A stretch of DNA of 64,000 nt, taken from contig CDMY01000243.1 in NCBI GenBank assembly GCA_001179505.1, positions 7,775 through 71,774 on the forward strand, given 5' to 3'. Of this stretch, positions 46,370 through 56,991 are shown in pieces. The DNA comes from Vitrella brassicaformis (lineage: Eukaryota > Sar > Vitrellaceae). A model generated the notes under the pieces. That model saw only the letters and a program-made list of their open reading frames with translations. It was not told the DNA's origin and did not search any database. Numbering within the stretch: position 1 is the first letter of the stretch; the number at the start of each line of letters is the position of its first letter. A program made the position numbers and the translations under genes.

Positions 46370-47041
46370 CCTTCCCCCCCCCCCCCGCCCCTCCCCCCTC
46401 TCTGCCTTGCCGGCCACATGACGGCCACACAAGTCGCAGTAAGAGGAAGATCAGGCCAGACGTACGTCATGTGTGCAGTGAGGAGTGCCGCGTGTGTGAC
46501 GGCGGCGGCGCACTGACCCCATGGGAATATTATATGGCCCCGTTGGTTGAGCTTCTTTCGTACGCTAGGCTACACACTGCCCGCGCATGCACTTTGATTG
46601 TCGTGCGTGCGTGTGTTGGCTGCACGGCCGGGCCGTGCCGGGCCAGCTGTCTGTTTGGGTGGAAAGGGCGGCTCCGTGTCGGATATGATAAGCCTCTTAT
46701 TGGTTGGTTGGTAGTGGTGAGATGAGAGAGAACAGACGATGCTTTGCTTGCCTCCCTAGGTGCGTGCGTGCGTGTGTCCATTCGTTGGTCACTCACCCCT
46801 TGATGCCTTGCGATGCGATGCGATGCGTGCGAAAGGTGCAAACATGGCCCTTATCTTTATCTATTGTCATGTGGGTGCGGTACGTGCATGGAATGATGGA
46901 GCCAGCCAACCAACCAACCATTTCTTCCACCCCTCGCCGCTCTTATCTTCACAACCCAAAACGCAAACACACGATGGTCGTTTCACTACCTGCGGCCCTG
47001 TCCCATCGTCAGCTCGCAGCGGAGATCGGTCGCAGAGCAAG

Positions 47042-48694
47042 ATGGTTTTGCCTCTCTTGTTCAGGATCTTCAAGCGCGGCAGGTTCTGGCTCAGGACACC
47101 AGTGAGTCTGATGGATCACACACACACACACAGCGCTTCTGCTTGGCTGTGTCGGCCTTCCTGGCTGTCTGTGTGTGTGCAGGTGGCGTATGCGACCGGT
47201 CTATGTGGGTACGGACTGCAGTGGAACGGAGCGCTCATCGGCAACATCAATATGGGCTTCGACTTCACCCTCTCGTCGCGCATCACCGAGCGGCTTCTGC
47301 AGGAGGGCTGCCGCAGCGTCATCGACTTCGGCTGCGGCACCGCCGACATGATCAAGGAGCTCAACTACAGGGGCGTTCACGTACTGGGACTCGACGGTAG
47401 GATACGTCGTCTTAGGACAGCTGGATGGATGGATGGACTTGTGTGTGTGTTTCTCGTGTGTGTGTCAGCCAATCCCAAGACGCCCAACATGTCACAGGGT
47501 GGGTGGGCAAATGACCGACCTGACCTGGGAAGCATCCATTGATTCGTTCGTTCGTTCCTTTGTTTGATGCATCAATCAGACTTTGGCGATGTGGTTGATC
47601 TCACGCACCCCTTCAAGATCAGCGACGAGCAGATCAGAAAGCTGGGCGGCATGAAGGCGGCCGACTGGGGGCTCTGCATCAACGTCGCCGAGTTCGTCCC
47701 ACCCGTACGCACCGTACCGCACTAACACGTGTGCACAGGAAGCCAAACAACACAGAACTGGCCGGTCTTTCGTTCGTCTGGGTGCGGTGCTTTCCCCCAT
47801 TTCCTTTCCTTTGCCCGCCCGACCACCGCAGAGCGACGAGAACGTGTTCCTGGCGAACTTGGACGCCTACTGCATGAGGGGCATCATCATGGCGTGGCCG
47901 AAGCGGGGCACTCTGTGGTTCGCCGGCACCTTCAACGAGCGCGACCCCCAGGAGGTGGTCGACATAATGGAGCAGCGGGGGTTCATCTACGACCCAGAGT
48001 TCAGCGAGTCGCTCAAAGACGGCACCCTGCCCGGCTGGGAGGTAGGTCAGCAAAGCCAACACGTCAGTCAAGTCACTTTAGTCAGTTAGGCATGCAATGC
48101 AATGCTGCCCTGCCGTTCGTTCGTTTGTTCCTCTCTCTGCCCACCCAGGGTGTCCACGGTGAGCACATGTACGTCTTCCGGCGGCTGACGCAGGAGCAGC
48201 GGCTGCTGCTCACCCGCAGCAAGGTCGCCCAGCGGATGCACCAGGAGCGGGTTGAGCGGGGCTCCTTCATCAACAGGACCAAGCGCAAGCTCGCCAGCAT
48301 CTTCATCCCCGCCAGACGGCGGGAGAGCAAGTCCTGGCGGGCGGACCTGCAGTTCATCCGGCTCGAGGAATACCAGCAGGAGCTCGAAATGATCCAGGCC
48401 GGCAGCACCGACAAGAGGCCCCTCCTGCCACAGCCACAGCCACAGTCACAGCCTGGCCCGCCCCCACCACCCACCCCCACACAGCAGCCTGGCGAGAGGC
48501 GCGTCATTACGAGAGAGGGGAGGAAGAAGGCACAGACAGATGCTGATGGGGAGGGGCCTCCCCAGGCAGACGCCAGTCACGCCGCTGCACCTGACCCGTT
48601 GTCGCCGCGAGCGATCCTGGCGAGTCTTGTGGGCTCGATCTCTTCTGTGGGCGGGGCGCCTCAAGGAGGTGTGCAGGGGGGCGGGAGGGGGTAG
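47042..48694 (+). CDS. SAM-dependent methyltransferase-like protein
   Basis: Start ATG at 47042 gives MVLPLLFRIFKRGRFWLRTP, a basic amphipathic N-terminus that could act as a targeting or membrane-associated segment. After an intron ending GTGTGTGCAG the frame reads VAYATGLCGYGLQWNGALIG and ITERLLQEGCRSVIDFGCG, then TADMIKELNYRGVHVLGLDG. DFGCGTA followed by LGLDG matches motifs I and II of class I methyltransferases. Later exons give DFGDVVDLTHPF, GGMKAADWGLCINVAEFVPP, SDENVFLANLDAYCMRGIIM, AWPKRGTLWFAGTFNERD and GVHGEHMYVFRRLTQEQR. A basic then Pro/Gln-rich tail ends at TAG 48692-48694. A methyl acceptor cannot be named. The first exon choice is probable, not certain. Confidence 0.7.
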
Positions 48695-49194
48695 ATGGGA
48701 TGGGATGAGGTGGGGCGAGACGTGTGTGCAGTGATTTCGATGGGGGTGACTGACACAGTGACTGGGGGTGGAAATGATTTGACGGTGGTCATATCTTGAT
48801 ATCATGATGGATGGCTTCATCGATCAATCGATCCGTCAGCTAGTCAGGAGGTCCATTCTCTGCACACACAGGGAGGGAGGGAGGGAGGGAGCCACGGTCC
48901 ATCCATGCATCCATCCAACCATTCATCCGCCTAATTAGCCACTTAATTGCTTGATCGACAGCTACAAACAGCCAGCCAAGTGCGACACGCCACACACCAC
49001 GCCACACCACCACCACCACCACCCCTTATCTCCGCACACGCACACAGAGAATGAATGGACACACCTTAACTGCCGTACTCCCTCCCTCGCCCTGGCTGGC
49101 TGATTTGCTATGCCGTCTGTCTGTCTGTCTGTTCTTTTGTATCTGTGTGTGGTGTGCGTGGTTCGTTTGTTTGCTGGTCTGTTTGTGTGGCTAG
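48695..49194. other. Intergenic region between convergent genes
   Basis: About 500 bp of GGGA, TCCA and ACC repeats plus T-rich sequence before 49194. No gene seen. Probably 3' UTRs. Confidence 0.5.
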
Positions 49195-50534
49195 CTAAGG
49201 CTCTGGGTCTCGCTGCAGAGCGGGGGTGGGCTTGTCGGGCGTGGCCAACATGCTGCAGAAGGCCCCGAACAGGAACGATACGAACAGGTAGACGAACACA
49301 CCCACAACCTGAGACGCACACAGACAGAGAGAGTGAGAGGAACCAAGGCGTGTTTGGGGTGTTGTGGCTGCACAGTGCAGTGGGAGCACTCACGAGGAAC
49401 CCGACGGCGTTTCTGTATTGGCCGTCGACGATGGACTTGGGGCTCTTGACCCAGCGAATCAGGATGGGGTGGTCCGCAGATACTATGTCTAAACGGTGGC
49501 CACACACACACACACACACAATTAGTGAGTGTCCTCGCCTGCCCTCCCTCCCTTGTCTGTCTTGTGTTGGTTTCGTTCGCACTGTGACTGACCGTGGAAG
49601 GCCTCGGCCTTCTGGATGGCCTTGCGGTATGCGAGTGTGGGCGGCACCACCACACCCCCCTTGGCTGTCGTGTTGCGCGAATCGTCACAATGGAACCCAC
49701 CACTGCAGTCAGTGCAGTGCACACACAGACAACAAAACACACACACACACAGAGGGTCAGGCGATGGGCAGGCTGTCTTGTTGGCCATTCTATGATTGAT
49801 GTGTGGGGCTGACGTCTTGTCACAGCAGCTCTGCCCGACGGCCCAGAAGTTGACCAAGTTCGTCTGGGGGGAAGGAAGGCGACACAGACACGACGATGGG
49901 ATGTGGGAATGCATGCCATGGATGTGTGTGCGGATGAAGGCGGCCCACCTCCACGAGGTCAATGATGGGCGCCACACACCACACCTCACCTGCACACACA
50001 CGCACACACGCAGGCACCCCCACGCCGCGTGCCTGTCTGTCTGTCTGTCTGTGTGCGTTGCGCCCCCCCGCCCCCACCCCCCCGCCACCCACCCTTAACG
50101 AATCCGACTGCCTTTTCGACGTCCACCGAGGCGTTCTCATTGAAATACAACCGACCTGCAGCAAACAAATAAGGAGGGAAGAGGTGGCCGCAGGCAAAGT
50201 GAGACCGGCCTGGGTTGTCTGTCTGGGTTGTCCTCTGCCTGCCTGACTCCCTACCTGCGTCGGCGAATTTCTCTGCTTTGTCCGATGGCAGCACATTCTT
50301 ATACGTGGCCGCTTCGTTGTAATTCCTGCAGGCGTCACACAGGAGTGTCTTGTATATGTATATGTGTGTGTGATCAGGAGCGATGGGTGCACCCGTCGTA
50401 TCGTCCTAGCGCACCAGAAGAGTCTGACGTTGGTCTTGTAGTTGATGTATCCGAAGTAGTAGGACACCACCACTGCAATGAGACACAGGGCGCCCAGCGG
50501 CAGCTCCACAGGAATCGCAGACGAGTAACCTGCG

Positions 50535-50571
<37 letters not shown>

Positions 50572-50994
50572 CAACATCACATCACAACACATCACATCAC
50601 ACACGACAGCCAGCCAAACCATCCAAACCATCCATGCATCCATCCCTCTCTTTTTCTCACCGAGCAGCGGATCCCTCCGTGTGGACCGTTTCGCCGCCCC
50701 GAGCACCAGCACCACGACGGAGGCGGCGGCGAAGAAGGTGGTCACCACCAGCACGGCCAGTTTGGACTCATGGTAGGCGTAAACGAACAGCAGCTGAATG
50801 GTCAGGTACACCACCCACGGGATGAACACCAGCAGACACGTCCACAGGGGACTGATGAGGAGGGACCTGTCGTCCCCGTCGTAGCCGCGCTTCTTCCGGG
50901 GGCGCCGGCCGGGCTGCTGGTTCAGGAACGGGTCGTTCTCGAAGCCTGCGCCGCCGATGGTCCCGCCGCCCGTCGTGTTGAGCAGCGACGTCAT
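49195..50994 (-). CDS. Four-TM membrane protein with Cys-containing extracytoplasmic region
   Basis: Start ATG complementary to 50992-50994 (MTSLLNTTGGGTIGG). A cytosolic N-terminus with RRPRKKRGYDGDD precedes TM1 LLVFIPWVVYLTIQLLFVYA, TM2 LAVLVVTTFFAAASVVVLVL and, after an intron, TM3 LPLGALCLIAVVVSYYFGY. Short exons then encode YKTNVRLFWCA, NVLPSDKAEKFADAG, GRLYFNENASVDVEKAVGF, VWCVAPIIDL, TNLVNFWAVGQSCCDKT, GGFHCDDSRNTTAKGGVVVP, AYRKAIQKAEAFH and ADHPILIRWVKSP. TM4 is VVGVFVYLFVSFLFGAFCS, and the tail ends at TAG 49195. The Cys pairs (CVAP, SCC, CDD) between TM3 and TM4 suggest a disulfide-bonded lumenal domain. I believe related proteins occur in other alveolates, but I cannot name the family. 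Confidence 0.75.
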
Positions 50995-51184
50995 TGCACA
51001 CTACCTGGGCTGGCTGGTAGGTTATCTTTTATGCGCTGGCGGCCTCACAAGACCCAGAGATCTTTCTGTAGGAAACGGTCGCTGCTAGCCGCAGGAGCCC
51101 ATCGCATCGCTACGTAAGCCTTTCAGGAAGTGTCGTAAATTTCGATCCGAATCTTTTCGTGGTGCCCGAGACCTGCGCGTCTAT
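50995..51184. promoter_or_regulatory. Short head-to-head intergenic region, likely bidirectional promoter
   Basis: Only 190 bp separate the starts of the four-TM gene (minus) and the hydrolase gene (plus). No clear TATA element. Role inferred from orientation. Confidence 0.35.
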
Positions 51185-52727
51185 ATGGACGTTCCGAGGC
51201 TACCCCTTACCATTCTCTCTCTTGTTTCCGTCAGATCTGCTTCGTATTCGGTTGCTCTGTCGACGGGCCGAAGACGCATCGGCACGATGACGACTGTAGA
51301 GAGGCTTGGGAGTAAGGTGGGAAGCACGGCGGTGAGCGAGGAGGCTGCGGCCACCCTGAGGAGCTTCACGCTTGGAGATCAGCAGGTGCAGAAGGCCCTG
51401 GCTGATGGATGGACGTACAAGCAAACAGACGTCGCCTACCAGGTGAGTGAGAATGAAACCAATGAATGCATGACAGATCCGATGGATGGATGGCTCGCCA
51501 CACGCACTGCACACAACCGCATCGCTGCTGCACTGTACTAGCTGCATGTACTGCTGTATTCCCTTCCTGTTTTCAGGACGAGGGCACCGAGCTGATGGGT
51601 CTTGCCGTGTGGGTGGAGAGGGACGATGCCTCACGACAGATACTCGGAGAGCGGCCATGTGTGCTCGTCTGCCCGACGGCTGTCGGCCTCCGAGAAGACT
51701 TTCTATTCGGCGCCCTCGACCGATATGCAAGCCTGGGATATGGTCAGTCAGAGCACTGCAGTGGGTGAATCAATCAAAGGGAGGGAAAGGCAGCGACTGA
51801 CTGACTAGCTGACCCTCATGAATGGGATGTGATGTGTGCTCTCCCTTTGCTGTCTGTCGCACCACGCCTGTGTGTCATGGCATGGCATGGCATGCAGTGG
51901 CGTTTGGTGTTGACATGTACGGTGAGGGGGCCGTGTGGGACAAGGGCCGCTCCAGAGCCATCCGCCAGCCCCTCACGGCCGACCGAACCAAGCTCCAGCG
52001 GCGCATGGTGGCGGCCTATCAAGCAGCTCAGTCGCTTCCCCAAGTGCAGGAGGACAACATTGCTGTGGTCGGCTACTGCTTTGGCGGCATGTGTGCCCTC
52101 GACCTGGCGAGAGCTGGGGTTCCCATGAAGGGTGTGGTGAGCTTCCACGGCGTCCTGGACAGGCCAGCTGTTGACAAGGGTAAGATGAATATATACAGGT
52201 GGGATACCACGTGTTAACGGCGGTTTGTGTGTGCAGTGCCAGGCGGTTTGTCCTGTCCTGTGCTGGTCCATCACGGCTCCGACGACCCCTTCATCAGCCC
52301 CGACCAGTTCCAGGCCTTCCAACAAGTGTGCTCACTAACATGTGCTATAGAGCGAATGAAGGCAGAACTCATGTGTGTCCGTTTCTCTCCTCCTTGTGTC
52401 GGGTGGATTTATTTTGAAGGAACTGAGTGACCAGCGCACCGACTGGCAGATCCACATCTATGGCGGCGCAAAGCACTCCTTTACGCGGCCAGAAAAGGTG
52501 ACTGAATGGCACAGTTAAAGGGGCCGGCCACTCATCATGGCTGGAGGCAACGAATGGATGGACGAACGTGACGTGTACCTGGCGTGCATTCATTTCTGCA
52601 GGTGACCCAAGCTGACAGGGATGCGGGTCTGCAGTATTGCCCCAAGAGTGAGCGGCGGAGCTATCGAACCACCAAGGCCTTCCTGCAAGACATCTTCCCA
52701 GATTTCTCGTCCCCGATTCAGCAGTAG
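51185..52727 (+). CDS. Dienelactone hydrolase family alpha/beta hydrolase
   Basis: The first in-frame ATG is at 51185 (MDVPRLPLTILSLVSVRS), which would add a hydrophobic leader; a second ATG at 51287 (MTTVERLGSK) would give a cytosolic form. Exons then read DGWTYKQTDVAYQ, DEGTELMGLAVWVERDDASR, RPCVLVCPTAVGLREDFLFG and VAFGVDMYGEG. The nucleophile elbow is VVGYCFGGMCALDLA with catalytic Cys, the Asp is in VLVHHGSDDPFISPDQF, and the His is in IYGGAKHSFTRPEK. This Cys-Asp-His triad is that of dienelactone hydrolases. The end is QDIFPDFSSPIQQ with TAG at 52725-52727. Five introns are visible. The natural substrate is unknown; many eukaryotic members act as general carboxylesterases. Confidence 0.85.
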
Positions 52728-53051
52728 TGCTGCCAAGCTAGCTGTGTGGCTGTGTCGTGTGGGAAGGACATGCGGTGTTTCAGTCATGTGTGTGTATCCA
52801 GTACGTGTGTGTCTGGCTAGCTAATGGATGGGACACACCAGACCAGGCCAAGGCAGGCTATGTGGATAGGATAGGATCGCTAGCCGAGCAACACAGGGTG
52901 TATGTAAGAACGAGCAGACTACGGGTGGATAAATCTCATGCCTGATGGCTCGTCAAGAATCAAAGTAGCTGAATCTCGGATGCGCGTCGTTCTCTCCTTT
53001 TGGGCCTGCTCACCATCCGGCGCTTTTCAGCTCCCAGGAGCCCCCAGTGCG

Positions 53052-53666
53052 ATGCCGCACCTCCTGTCTGCGGGCAGTCCCGCTGCATCGGCGTTTGTGG
53101 ATGCGGCACAGCGTGGGCCGGGCTCCGTTGCGTGCGCTGGCACGACGTGGTGAGGGCCGACTGCATGACTGAACCTCGAGACAATCTCATCCTCGCTCAT
53201 TGCAAATGACTGTCTGTGTTGTTTGGTCGAAGGTATTGGGTGGATGGCCCTTTGGACGTGCAGCAGGCCCGCCAGGTAATTAATGTCAGGGACGAAGGCG
53301 ACGCCGTGTGTACGGTACATGTGTCTGGCCGACATGCAGGTGGTGAAGGGCTGTCACGACAGGCAGAGGGATGTGGCGTGTTTGCTGGCCGTTATGAAGG
53401 GCCAGCAGACAAGCAGCGAGACTCAACTCGCCCTGACTGAGCCCCTTATCCCACTGCAAGATGCCCAGACAGAAATCGACTACGCGTGTGTGTCTCTGGC
53501 TGACGTAGAGCGGCTCTTGGGGCAGCTTGGCCCGCTGATAGAGGCGAATGTCTGTTTGGTGCAGTCGCCGCTCGCTTACCGCAACCTGGAGATCATGACG
53601 GCCAACCTGGAGATCCTTTTTGTTGCCCTCGCCCTCTCATATACAGCGCAACGGTCAGTTGCTTGA
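53052..53666 (+). CDS. Small unrecognised protein, helical
   Basis: Start taken as ATG 53052 (MPHLLSAGSPAASAFVDAAQ); an upstream in-frame ATG at 52938 is possible. Exon 1 ends ...SVACAGTTW at a GTGAGG donor, and an acceptor at about 53232 joins in matching phase to YWVDGPLDVQQARQ. A second intron (GTAATTAA to ACATGCAG) joins to VVKGCHDRQRDVACLLAVMK, and the frame then stays open to LFVALALSYTAQRSVA, TGA at 53664-53666. About 150 residues, mostly predicted helix, with the C-terminal half LADVERLLGQLGPLIEAN and RNLEIMTANLEILF. No family recognised. The preceding 320 bp hold nothing else I can identify. Confidence 0.55.
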
Positions 53667-54396
53667 CTGTCGTGGATTGGATGGATGGACTAGTCCACTC
53701 GTGGGTGAGAAGGACATGCATACAAAGAGCGAAAGGAATGAACGGGGTCAACCCAACCACCATTAGAGCACACCATACCATGCCATACTGGTCCGCGTCC
53801 ACATCCATCCATCGGTAGGGTGGGATGGGGTGGGTGCCGACGGATACAGTACACGTACTGGATAAAGGCACGGTGCACTCACTCACCACACTACACCTTA
53901 CCCCACCCCAGCGGTTCCACGGCTGTACAAATACCCCCATCCATCCCCCTTGCACCACAAGCTCCTTACAAGCTCTTCCGGGCACATACCTGCCGACTGA
54001 CTGTCTCCCGGACTCCCCACCCACTGCCTCCCTCCGGCCACCTGGCCTGGCGGATACCATACACACACAAAACAGCAGAAGACAAGGCAGCCAGCCAGAG
54101 AGGGGAAAAAGAGCCAAGCCAGGTGGTGGCTGGGTGGGGAAGGAGACACAGTGTGCCCGCCGCAGACCACTCAACAACTGTACGTACCTGATTGACTCTG
54201 CGTCCGCAGTGCACGCAGTGAGTGCACTGCACGCCACCCACCCACTCACTCACCCACCCAATGGAGGCCAGCAAAACGAGACGAGACAGTCCCTCTGTCC
54301 CTCCCTCCCTCCTTCCGAGACACCCACTGCACTAACTGCATCCTTTCCTTCCCCATACTCACACATGCACATGTGTGTATCATCTCTCCGGTCATG
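53667..54396. other. Intergenic region between convergent genes
   Basis: About 730 bp without a gene. It contains a short palindrome at 54206-54230 (GCAGTGCAC, 7-base spacer, GTGCACTGC) and CACCCA and CTCC repeats. Confidence 0.55.
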
Positions 54397-56326
54397 TCAT
54401 GTCTTGTCCGCCCCACCCCTCTCCCCGCCCTCCCCCTGGCTCCCAACAGCAGCGTTGACCAACTGAAGGGCCGTTCCAGCCACTGCTAAGCGCATGGGAA
54501 GCAAGGGGACCGGCTGCTGTCTCGGCTGCTGTCTCGGCTGCTGCTCCTTCTCGGCCTTAATCTCGGTCAGCTGAGGCGATCTGCTGCGGTCGTCCGCCGA
54601 TGGGGAAGGGTCGTCTCTGTCAGCAGCCTCGTCGCCGCTGTCCACATCTGGCAGGGACGAGGCGAGATGCAGCACATCGCCCAGATCCGGCGGGTGGTCG
54701 AGATGCAGCCCTGTGGCCCTGAAGGCTTGGTCGGCCCGGAGCCTGTCGACGCCCACCCGATAGCTCTCCAGGGCCCCTTTCAGCCGGGCGGTGGCCTCTT
54801 TGTACTGCCGCAGGTGCCGTCTCTTGACCCTGAGCTCCTCCTCCAGAGGGCCGATCCGGTGCAGCGCCTCCCTCTTACGTCGCTGTGACTCCCGTGCACT
54901 GGCCCTGTTGCGCCTGATCCTCACGCATGACCGGCAGTTGCACGAGGGGTCGTTGCCTTTGAGGGTGCAGCCGGTCTTGCTCGTGGTCGGATCCTCGGAA
55001 ATGGGTTGCAGCGCGTCAGAGAGAACCCTCGGATGCCTCTCTCGCATCGCCGTGGCCGTGTGGTTGACAATCGTGCTCGACCGTTTCCTGGGGCCAGGCG
55101 GCCGTGTCGGCTGGTCGGGCAGGCCTTCGTCCGCCAGCTCGCCCTTGGGTGCCACATCGGTGTCCATGGGCGTGGTGCCGGTGTCTGCCGACTTGTCTGC
55201 CTCCTGCATCCAGTGCCAGTCGGCGGGAGGGGGCTGGGGGAAGGGTGGGTGGGCGTATGGCAGGGGCACTGGGGCTGGGACATGGGAGTAGGAAAGGGGC
55301 GGCGCCGTCGCCAGGGGGGGCGGAATGGCCGTGGCCGGGAAAGGGTCGCCTCTCTGCTGCAGGTACTGCATTATCGGCTGACAGCAACAAAGCAGCAACG
55401 ACACACACATCACACATCCTCTCTGTCTGTCTGCCTGAAAGCTGCTGTCCGTTTGCTGCATACCTACCTACCTGGTAAGCGTCTGGCGGCAGCAGCCGCA
55501 ACATGTTGATGACCTCCTGCGAGCTATACCCCTGCAGCTGCCTGTGGAGGTCCTCCATCGACGGCGGAGACTCAAACAAGCAGGGCGGCCCCACACCCGC
55601 CGGTGGCAGGGGGTCCTCCTGCGGCACAAACATCGCAAATTCCTGCCGCACGGCATCCCGGATGAGCGGCAGCAGCCCGAAGGCGTCCTTGAGGGCCGGC
55701 ACACTATCCATGAGCTCGTGGAAGGCCATGACGCCGGGGCAGTAGAAGGTCCCATCCTGGGAGAACAGACTCTTGATGTCAGGGGTGGGGTCAGGGGTGG
55801 GCTGCCGCCCCAGCGACTCCAGCCTGTGGAACAGGAGGTTTAGCCGGGGCACCAGATCCACGCCGCTGAGGCCCTCCGCGCCGCCGCCATAGAAGCGATA
55901 GAGCAGGTTGGTCCTCTCCAGGGGCGGGGGCGGTGTTGAGGTGAGCTGCAGGAGCACGCACAGGTTGCGCAGGAAGCATCTGGGGGTGAGGTGGCCGGTG
56001 GCCGAGCCGTGGATGAGCGCTTGCAGGAAAAGATCTGCCGTGAGCTGGGAGAAGAGGGGGTGGGAAGATGGGGCAGACGGAGATGGGCCTGCAGTGTCGG
56101 TATCGTCGGCCTCAGACGGGTCCAGCCTGCACACACACACACACACACACACGTGTGCACACATGCCAGACAAGAGATGGAGAGAGTTCCCGTGAAGGCT
56201 CCCTCGTCACCTTTGGTTGAGTGCCAGCCATTCCTCGCGCGTCATGGCGGCATCGCTGCTCTCGAAAATCTTCAACTCGTCCAGCGTGACATTCTGATGG
56301 ACAAGCTTCATCAGAAAGGCCTCCAT
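54397..56326 (-). CDS. bZIP transcription factor with EF-hand-like N-terminal region
   Basis: Start ATG complementary to 56324-56326 (MEAFLMKLVHQNVTLDEL), with an in-frame stop just upstream. Exon 1 ends at LALNQR and splices in phase to LDPSEADDTDTAG. The N-terminal half, with FSQLTADLFLQALIHGSATG, ERTNLLYRFYGGGAEGLSG and VDLVPRLNLLFHRLESLG, has the spacing of degenerate paired EF-hands. A Pro-rich linker follows. The basic region RRNRASARESQRRKRE (Asn and Arg at canonical spacing) then leads into a heptad helix, IGPLEEELRVKRRHLRQY and LKGALESYRVGVDRLRA. A short Cys cluster, GNDPSCNCRSCVRIRR, directly precedes the basic region. The acidic, Gln-rich C-terminus ends at TGA 54397. A DNA-binding nuclear role is well supported; calcium sensing is only a suggestion because the acidic EF-hand loops are not intact. 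Confidence 0.75.
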
Positions 56327-56698
56327 CCCAGCTGCTGCTCAGATCATCAGCTCAGACCGCAGAAGGAGAGCCAGAAGCGCCTCCCCGATGCTGTAGCTCC
56401 TCTGGTGCACCTAGCTGCAGAGAGGCCCATAGTGAACGAAGGCGTCGTCGAATCGTAACTTCGATGTGTGAACGGCGGATCTCGAACTGTCGCCATGACG
56501 ACAGCGCCATACTGCTGAAAACAGAGGGGAAATCTCGGTGGCCTAGTGGCAGCGCATGAGATGACTTAGGACAGGTCTCTCGTCAAACCTTTCACCGACG
56601 CGATGCGGCAAAGAGGACGTGCCAACACAGGACGCATCCAGGGATCTGTAGACGCCGCTTGATGCAAACGCCGCTCTGATCTTTAAGCCCGACTCCCG
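56327..56698. promoter_or_regulatory. Head-to-head intergenic region, likely bidirectional promoter
   Basis: 372 bp between the bZIP gene (minus) and the nucleoporin-like gene (plus). No clear core element is visible. Role inferred from orientation. Confidence 0.3.
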
Positions 56699-56958
56699 AT
56701 GGCTACCACCGAGGGAGGCACTGCTCCGCGAGCGGGCTCCACCGCCATGAGAGCCTTCTCCACGCAGGAGGCCGATGCAGCAATCGGGACCCTGTTCGCA
56801 CAAGTCGGCGGCATCTCAGACCTGCACACGCACAAGCGGTTCGGCAGTCGGCTGGCCCCTCTGGTGAGTGAGCGGGATGAACACAGAACGCACAGAGTGG
56901 CTGATGCATGCAGCGTCCACACAGCACCACCATACATACCCTCTGTGTGAGTGTCCGT

Positions 56959-56991
<33 letters not shown>

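Larger units (their letters stand above)
43102..47041. other. Repeat-rich region without a convincing gene
   Basis: Nearly 4 kb between two plus-strand genes. It is packed with GGTTG, GGGA, GGATG, TCTG and CT/GT microsatellites and G-rich tracts, and contains the assembly gap. The longest frame, on the minus strand at 44670-45407, is repeat-derived and low in quality. The region may hold a long 3' UTR, a promoter and sequence lost in the gap. Confidence 0.55.

Noticed and set aside
46471-46725. Open frame of 84 codons next to the assembly gap (MCSEECRVCDGGG)
   Set aside because: Short, no homology-like block, no splice-compatible neighbour; cannot be judged beside the gap.
56530-56600. tRNA-like start GGTGGCCTAGTGGCAGCGC
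   Set aside because: No matching acceptor stem, no anticodon stem and no TTC T-loop follow.
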